The notes under the pieces: generated by a model | What the model was told of the DNA's origin: nothing | Database searches by the model: none | What the model saw: the letters and a program-made list of their open reading frames with translations, nothing else | Translations under genes and position numbers: made by a program | DNA from: a virus | DNA length: 25,085 bases | Virus record (IMG/VR): IMGVR_UViG_3300028569_000161 | Location: 1-25,085 of that record | Reading direction: 5' to 3' (one strand) | In this document: positions 20,754 through 25,085 of the stretch, piece after piece | How the letters are laid out: the number at the start of each line of letters is the position of its first letter | Position numbering within the stretch: position 1 is the first letter of the stretch

Positions 20754-21428
20754 ATGACACCTTACGAAAGATTCATTAACCGTAGATATGTAAAAATATT
20801 CAATCACTTTTTAAAAGAAGTTGTTGAACCGGCGGTTTATGACAAGAGCCATAAAAAAATTAAATTCAAACTTTACGGTATTTCAGTACGACCAAAAAGT
20901 TCTGTTTATGAAGCAATACCTAAAGAAGAATTATTAGATTCACAAGCCACTGTAAGTTTTTTTATTGATTCTGAACCAAGTAACCGTCTAAAAAACATTA
21001 ATTTTATTGAAGATTTAATCTTTTTAAAAGGTAGAATTTTTTTACAATTACAGGATGGTGACTGGTTGGGTTATAAATCAGAAAAGTTTCGTCTTGGACT
21101 TAATTTTAATAAAAGACCACTATACCCTTTAGATTATGTTTCAGAAGACCCAATCATTGAAAATGTATTACCTTTTTCCCAAAAAGAAAAAAACGGAATC
21201 AAAACTAGATTGTTTAAAGAAAATATAAATAGTGGTGAATTAAAATGGCATTTTGATAAACAAGATAGAAAAGTTAAAGTTGTAAAGTCTAATAACTGGA
21301 TGTTACAAATGGATAATGACATACCAAAACCTTTGAAAGAGGGTCAAACAATATTTATACCTAAAGGTGTTTATCATAGGGTAATAAAAGGTAGTGGAGA
21401 TTTGATTGTAAAAATTAAAGAATTTTAA
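20754..21428 (+). CDS. Protein with C-terminal cupin domain
   Basis: A 224-residue protein four bases after the FRARHNCD gene. The N-terminal part (1-140) is unassigned, with strands and many Lys. The C-terminal 65 residues form a small cupin: GELKWHFDKQDRKVKVVKSN (H166 and D171 at the first metal-motif position), then PLKEGQTIFIPKGVYHRVIK (P203, G205, H208) as the second motif. Cupins of this type bind a metal and either catalyse or only bind ligands. Similar WHxDxxDRxVxV ... FIPKxxYHRVxxG cupins are found in large phages. Position next to a virion-type gene suggests a structural setting; substrate unknown. Confidence 0.83.
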   Translation: MTPYERFINRRYVKIFNHFLKEVVEPAVYDKSHKKIKFKLYGISVRPKSSVYEAIPKEELLDSQATVSFFIDSEPSNRLKNINFIEDLIFLKGRIFLQLQDGDWLGYKSEKFRLGLNFNKRPLYPLDYVSEDPIIENVLPFSQKEKNGIKTRLFKENINSGELKWHFDKQDRKVKVVKSNNWMLQMDNDIPKPLKEGQTIFIPKGVYHRVIKGSGDLIVKIKEF

Positions 21429-21430
21429 TA

Positions 21431-22310
21431 ATGAAAAAAAGATTTGTAATAACAGAAAATGAAAAAAAAACATATAAGAAATTTATATGGTTTGTTAGTT
21501 GAGGTGGTTAATACAACTGGTTGTACTTTTAGTGATGTTTATAAAAACACTTTAACCGATTATAATGAAATAATGTCTAAGTATGGTAATGACTTTAATA
21601 AAGTTTCTGAAATTTTAACAACTAAAGCAAAAGAAATATTACAGAATGTAAAAAATAAGAATCAAAATGAAAATCTAGAATTTAGGTCTGCCTGTCAAGT
21701 CGCTTTAAATACTATAAGACCAAATTACCAAGATAAACCTTGGTTAATAATAGATCAGGTTAAAAATACTGTTTATTTTTTTGATAATGGTGGAACATAT
21801 TTAACTGGGACTTTAGCCATTATGGGAAAAGATAAACCAACCAAAGAATTTGATACTTGGTCTAAAATGAGTTATGACGAAAGAGTAAAGTCTGGTCTTG
21901 GTGACCCAATATCTAAAGCTGGGGGTAAATTTGCACCTACTGGTGTGTTTAACGCTGGACCAGGACAAACTTACACACAATATACGGGTGCCGGAACATC
22001 AGAAGAACCTAAAAAAAATCTTTGGTCTTATTTTGACGAATCTGGTAAAGAATTAGTACAAGCAATACACGGAGTTAAAGACACTAAAGAAAGAAGTGAA
22101 GCCTTTAAATGTGTAAATGGTACAACACTAACTAAAGATACAAATTTAGATTTATCTAGTGGTTGTATAAATTTACCAACAACTTTTTTAGATAAATTAA
22201 ATAATTTGGGAATTGATATATCCAAGTATAGAATTTTTAGCTTAGGCGATAAAGACTATTTAGTTAAAAATTCATCAAATGTTGACGATTCAAATATCAC
22301 GTCCGCGTAA
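21431..22310 (+). CDS. L,D-transpeptidase (YkuD) with leader split by a frame change
   Basis: The ATG at 21431 encodes MKKRFVITENEKK, but that frame stops at 21500-21502. The next frame (+1), from an internal ATG at 21459, continues HIRNLYGLLVEVVNTTG. Joined across the nine-A run (21462-21470), the two give ITENEKKHIRNLYGLLVE, matching the third leader type. The body has the YkuD fold: PWLIIDQVKNTVYFFDNGGT, then APTGVFNAGPG, then QAIHGVK (H204, counting from 21459) and LSSGCINLP (Cys236), with Ser in place of the usual His before GC. L,D-transpeptidases form 3-3 peptidoglycan cross-links; in a phage it may remodel or cut the wall. The product may still be made from 21459 without the first half of the leader. 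Confidence 0.88.
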
Positions 22311-23262
22311 CGTATTTAACCGCATTTAAACAAGATAAATCACTAGGATTTCCTCCAGCATAAGAAATTGCACTTTGTAGTGATTCTTCAATATCATTTA
22401 ATTTATCAAAAATAGAAACGTCTTTATATGGTACTAATTTTCTAATACCCTCAATTCTATTTGTCTTACCAGATTGTGAAGATGATGCACTACCCCAAAA
22501 TTCTTTGTACCAATGTCCATCAATTACGTTTTTAAGTTTGTCTCCTGGTGAATCTATGTATCCAGATAACATACCACCAACCATAACCATAGAAGCCCCT
22601 AAAACAAGACTTTTTGTAATATCACAATGTTCTTTTATTGAGCCGTCAGTAATAATTGGTTTTTTTGCTACCTTAACACACTTCTTAATCATTGACGCCT
22701 GCCAACCACGATTACCAAAGCCAGTTGAGTGATATGTGGTGCAAGCAGATCCTCCACCAATACCACATTTAACAGCATCACAACCCCAAGATTCCAAATC
22801 AGTAACGGCCTCTGGAGTACAGACATTCCCACCAATTAAAAATACATCTGGCATTTTATTTTTGATGTATTTAACCATTTTTTTCATTTTAATAGAATGA
22901 CCGTGAGCAATATCTACAGTGATAAAGTGTGGTATTAAATCTTCTAATACAAGTTCATCAATTAGTTTATATGAATTGTCATTTACACCAACAGATATTG
23001 AAGAAATTAAGTTATGTTCTTTCATATCTCTCACAAAAGAAACCTCATCAATATTAAATCTGTGTAATATATAAAAATATCCTTTTTTTGCTAACTCATT
23101 TGCCAACTTAACATCTATAATACTTTCCATATTTGCTGGAACTATCGGTAGTTTAAACCTATAACCACCAAATAGACAAGTTGTGTCACAATCACTTCTA
23201 CTCTCAACACGACTAAAGTTTGGTAATAATGTTATATTATCAAAATCAAAAACTCTCTTCAT
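22297..23262 (-). CDS. guaC: GMP reductase
   Basis: A 321-residue TIM-barrel enzyme that converts GMP to IMP with NADPH. The barrel is complete: FDFDNITLLPNFSRVESRSD, then ANMESIIDVKLANELAKKGY, VDIAHGHSIKMKKMV, LIGGNVCTPEAVTDLESWGC, and CGIGGGSACTTYHSTGFGNR with the catalytic Cys174, then PIITDGSIKEHCDITKSLVL, GASMVMVGG and SAISYAGG. The lack of a CBS insert and the GFGNRGWQ segment separate it from IMP dehydrogenase. The Gly in GIGGGSAC replaces the Pro usual in GMP reductases and IMPDHs. Its 3' end overlaps the transpeptidase gene by 14 bases. It likely adjusts purine pools for phage replication. It has no TATTTATA element. Confidence 0.95.
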   Translation of the reverse strand: MKRVFDFDNITLLPNFSRVESRSDCDTTCLFGGYRFKLPIVPANMESIIDVKLANELAKKGYFYILHRFNIDEVSFVRDMKEHNLISSISVGVNDNSYKLIDELVLEDLIPHFITVDIAHGHSIKMKKMVKYIKNKMPDVFLIGGNVCTPEAVTDLESWGCDAVKCGIGGGSACTTYHSTGFGNRGWQASMIKKCVKVAKKPIITDGSIKEHCDITKSLVLGASMVMVGGMLSGYIDSPGDKLKNVIDGHWYKEFWGSASSSQSGKTNRIEGIRKLVPYKDVSIFDKLNDIEESLQSAISYAGGNPSDLSCLNAVKYVTRT

Positions 23263-23315
23263 TATACTTATTTTTTTAAAAAATTAGATATATTTTAATT
23301 TATAGTCAAATAAAG

Positions 23316-23322
23316 TATTTAT
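23316..23322 (+). promoter_or_regulatory. TATTTAT element for 23327
   Basis: TATTTAT, four bases before the ATG. Confidence 0.6.
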
Positions 23323-23326
23323 TATT

Positions 23327-23926
23327 ATGAGATTTAGAAATTTAATTTTGGAAGACGGTAGAAGAAGGGATGTTATTCGTGCTGTTGTTAAAGATATTAT
23401 AAAATTATATAAGGATGAATACGAAGGTGAGTTTTATCTTCCTAATTATTATGACGAGGAAAATGATTTTTATGAGTTTCCAAATTTAGGGGAAGCTTTT
23501 GTTGTGGAAGTTGTATTAGAACAAAATGAAGATTTAGAAAGTTTTAAGGTAAATGCTAATTACTACCCTAATGAAGATATAATTGAAGTTGCTATTGAAT
23601 ATAACCCAAATAATAAAACAAGAATGACCTATGATTTGGTTGGTGAATTAAATGAGGTTATCGCTCACGAAATAAGACATATTGACCAAAAAGTAAAAGG
23701 TACTTTTAATTTGGATGGTCCAGAAGAAAAGGACCCACATAAATATTACACACAACCACACGAACTTGATGCTCAAGTTTTTGGTTTCAAAAGACTTGCA
23801 AAAATAACAAAAACACCAATGGATGTTGTTGTTAAAAGGTGGTTTAAAACACATAAAGAAGTTCATAGATTAACTGATGAACAAGCAACTGATGTTATAA
23901 GTAAAATATTAAATTATAAAAAATGA
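23327..23926 (+). CDS. Leader-like N terminus with HExxH metalloprotease-like domain
   Basis: A 199-residue protein opening MRFRNLILEDGRRRDVIRAV, related to the RNLIxEDExRR leader type. The body carries VIAHEIRHIDQ (H114, E115, H118), a zinc-metalloprotease HExxH, and 30 residues later PHELDAQVFGFKRLAK, fitting a third Glu ligand (E146). This is a second peptidase-like protein with a leader in the window, unrelated in sequence to that at 2903 except for the motif. The acidic N-terminal half (YYDEENDFYEFPNLGEAFVV) may regulate or bind. No signal peptide is present. Activity is likely but untested; the substrate is unknown. Confidence 0.87.
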   Translation: MRFRNLILEDGRRRDVIRAVVKDIIKLYKDEYEGEFYLPNYYDEENDFYEFPNLGEAFVVEVVLEQNEDLESFKVNANYYPNEDIIEVAIEYNPNNKTRMTYDLVGELNEVIAHEIRHIDQKVKGTFNLDGPEEKDPHKYYTQPHELDAQVFGFKRLAKITKTPMDVVVKRWFKTHKEVHRLTDEQATDVISKILNYKK

Positions 23927-24327
23927 GAGTTCCACCAGAATATACAGCTAAAGTAGAAAAAATAAAAAATGTTATTTTATCAAGATCTGGTTTAATATCA
24001 GAATATGGTCTTAATAATATTAAAATGGAGGTTGAAGAATTTTATACTTCTAATGATAATACTGTTTCTGAAATTGTATTTAGTCTTAGATTGAATGATG
24101 TTGTATGTGATGAATGCGATTTTGAACCACAATTAATTAGTGAAACTATTTTAGAAATAAAAAATAAATTAGAAGAAGTTTGTAGTTTTTATATTTCACC
24201 AACTTTTGAATTAAAGAGTAGTAAAAGTTCTCTTAGAGGTGTTTTATTTTATGATTGTAAAATTTGGAGGTCTGAATTTGAATACCTTACATTTGGTATT
24301 TTTTATGATGCTGGACAAGAGTATTAA
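23923..24327 (+). CDS. Unknown protein coupled to the metalloprotease-like gene
   Basis: A 134-residue protein overlapping the preceding stop by four bases (ATGA), so the two are translated together. It has no leader. The sequence is mixed alpha/beta (NNIKMEVEEFYTSNDNTVSE, then IVFSLRLNDVVCDECDFEPQ, then SSLRGVLFYDCKIWRSEFEY), with a CDEC pair. Coupling suggests a partner, inhibitor or activator of the peptidase-like protein, but I recognise no family. Its last bases overlap the convergent gene by four. Confidence 0.78.
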   Translation: MRVPPEYTAKVEKIKNVILSRSGLISEYGLNNIKMEVEEFYTSNDNTVSEIVFSLRLNDVVCDECDFEPQLISETILEIKNKLEEVCSFYISPTFELKSSKSSLRGVLFYDCKIWRSEFEYLTFGIFYDAGQEY

Positions 24328-24941
24328 GATTTAAACCTTTTTACTATTTCTAACATTAATCTTTTTGCAAAATTACCACCAAAACTAACAACTAAAAAGG
24401 CAATACTACGTTCAACCATTTCTTTTACATCAACAGAACTTCCAGATTGTGCCGCTTCATATAATTCAGGTAATATTGGAATTAAAAATGTGTAAGCCAA
24501 CATATTTGATATTTTAGAAGTTGGTATTGCTAGACTTTCAATAAAAGACAAAAAAACATTTTTTAATTTATTTGCGACTTTTAAAGCACTATCAAATTCA
24601 AAAACAAGTTCTTTTTCTTTTATCTTATTTAATACCTTACCTAACATTTCTTTATTTGAGTGGTAATATGTTAAAATTATACCGGTAGCAATTAGCGATA
24701 AATCACTAGACGACATTTCTGGGAAGTTACCTTCAATAAATTCTGAAACTGGCTTTACAAAACCAGCAATAGTAACACCCCAAGTTGTAAGAAAACTTAA
24801 ATCCAAACCGACTTGATTTTTTGTTTCTTCACTAACCTTTTTAAAAAAAGATTTTAGACCTTTTAGTTTATTTAATAGGCCATTTTGCCTTTCTTCTAAT
24901 AAAATTTTTTTATATTGAGATTCTGATATTATTATCTTCAT
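24324..24941 (-). CDS. Leader-bearing helical membrane-associated protein, leftward
   Basis: A 205-residue protein opening with the short leader MKIIISESQYKKILLEERQN, in which LLEE gives a second possible cut site. A basic linker (LLNKLKGLKSFFKKVSEETK) is followed by several hydrophobic helices (FLTTWGVTIAGFVKPV, then LSLIATGIILTYYH, then ISNMLAYTFLIPILPELYEA, then SIAFLVVSFGGNFAKRLM). These could be membrane spans or a buried helical bundle. No family is recognised. A leader-bearing protein able to insert in membranes would fit an ejected channel or pilot protein, which is only a suggestion. Confidence 0.83.
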   Translation of the reverse strand: MKIIISESQYKKILLEERQNGLLNKLKGLKSFFKKVSEETKNQVGLDLSFLTTWGVTIAGFVKPVSEFIEGNFPEMSSSDLSLIATGIILTYYHSNKEMLGKVLNKIKEKELVFEFDSALKVANKLKNVFLSFIESLAIPTSKISNMLAYTFLIPILPELYEAAQSGSSVDVKEMVERSIAFLVVSFGGNFAKRLMLEIVKRFKS

Positions 24942-24946
24942 AACAA

Positions 24947-24953
24947 ATAAATA
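24947..24953 (-). promoter_or_regulatory. TATTTAT element (minus) for 24941
   Basis: TATTTAT on the minus strand, five bases before the ATG. Confidence 0.58.
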
Positions 24954-24961
24954 TTTCGCTA

Positions 24962-24969
24962 TATTTATA
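24962..24969 (+). promoter_or_regulatory. TATTTATA element for 24975
   Basis: TATTTATA, five bases before the ATG; it sits back to back with the minus-strand copy within 33 bases. Confidence 0.58.
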
Positions 24970-24974
24970 TTTGT

Positions 24975-25085
24975 ATGACAAAGAGAGTTAAATATTTAAA
25001 AAACGCACCACTTAGTGTTGGTGACGAAGTTGTTTGTGTTAATATGGACGACGAATTTTCACCAGTAAAGGCAGGAACAACAGGT
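24975..25085 (+). CDS. Partial gene, N terminus only
   Basis: An open frame from the ATG at 24975 to the window edge. The visible 37 residues are MTKRVKYLKNAPLSVGDEVV, then CVNMDDEFSPVKAGTTG. The VGDEVVCVNMDD pattern reads like the start of a small beta-barrel (SH3/KOW-like) domain. It has no ITESQ leader. A correctly placed TATTTATA element supports the start. Confidence 0.65.
   Translation, partial: MTKRVKYLKNAPLSVGDEVVCVNMDDEFSPVKAGTTG

Overview
The window looks like part of a large, AT-rich (about 30% G+C by eye), tailed-phage-like genome infecting a member of the Bacteroidota, most likely a flavobacterium-like host. The host call rests on four predicted signal peptides that end in Gln at the cleavage site, a type IX secretion type B (gliding-motility) C-terminal domain, and one good Bacteroidota-type promoter. 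The phage call rests on dense small unknown genes, an HNH endonuclease of phage type, a cluster of peptidoglycan enzymes, a cupin and a virion-type FRARHNCD domain. No terminase, capsid, portal, tail or polymerase gene is present, so phage identity is an inference.

Layout. 1-610: the 3' part of a gene with a ParB-like DGYHR motif. 611-2902: sparse region with a strong terminator, a nested-hairpin RNA candidate (903-1020), a doubtful small ORF, an HNH endonuclease with a coupled small ORF, then about 570 bases of hairpins, C/G runs and three GACATTATGAC-like repeats. 2903-13566: a long rightward run of small genes, most encoding proteins that start with a similar short leader (MKxxIxITESQ or MKKTIRLTESDLxRIVKRxIxEE), interrupted by one leftward secreted-protein gene (9614-10099). 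13597-14022: a leftward FKBP-type isomerase. 14243-16388: rightward cell-wall enzymes (a VanY-type carboxypeptidase and a lysozyme-like protein), a membrane protein and phage unknowns. 16713-18468: three secreted proteins, the last with a T9SS type B sorting domain. 18483-20062: four leftward genes, including a holin-like membrane protein, with two good leftward terminators. 20141-22310: rightward virion-type protein, cupin and L,D-transpeptidase. 22297-23262: leftward GMP reductase. 23327-25085: a second metalloprotease-like gene, unknowns, a leftward leader-bearing membrane protein and the start of another gene.

Two shared signals tie the window together. First, about twenty proteins of unrelated content carry one of a few related N-terminal leaders rich in (I/L)-x-E, which resemble the capsid-targeting sequences of T4 internal proteins removed by a prohead protease. 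Second, about twenty genes on both strands have TATTTAT(A) just before the start codon, often only 3-6 bases away. This suggests a phage-specific promoter giving very short or leaderless transcripts. My working model is a set of separately transcribed cargo genes whose products (proteases, cell-wall enzymes and unknowns) are directed into the phage head and possibly delivered to the host. The model is inference; the repeated leaders and upstream elements are directly visible.

Two genes (9105-9622 and 21431-22310) have their leader separated from the body by a one-base frame change at an A run, and a third (14243-14848) may have the same problem. These are either sequence errors, decay, or programmed slippage.
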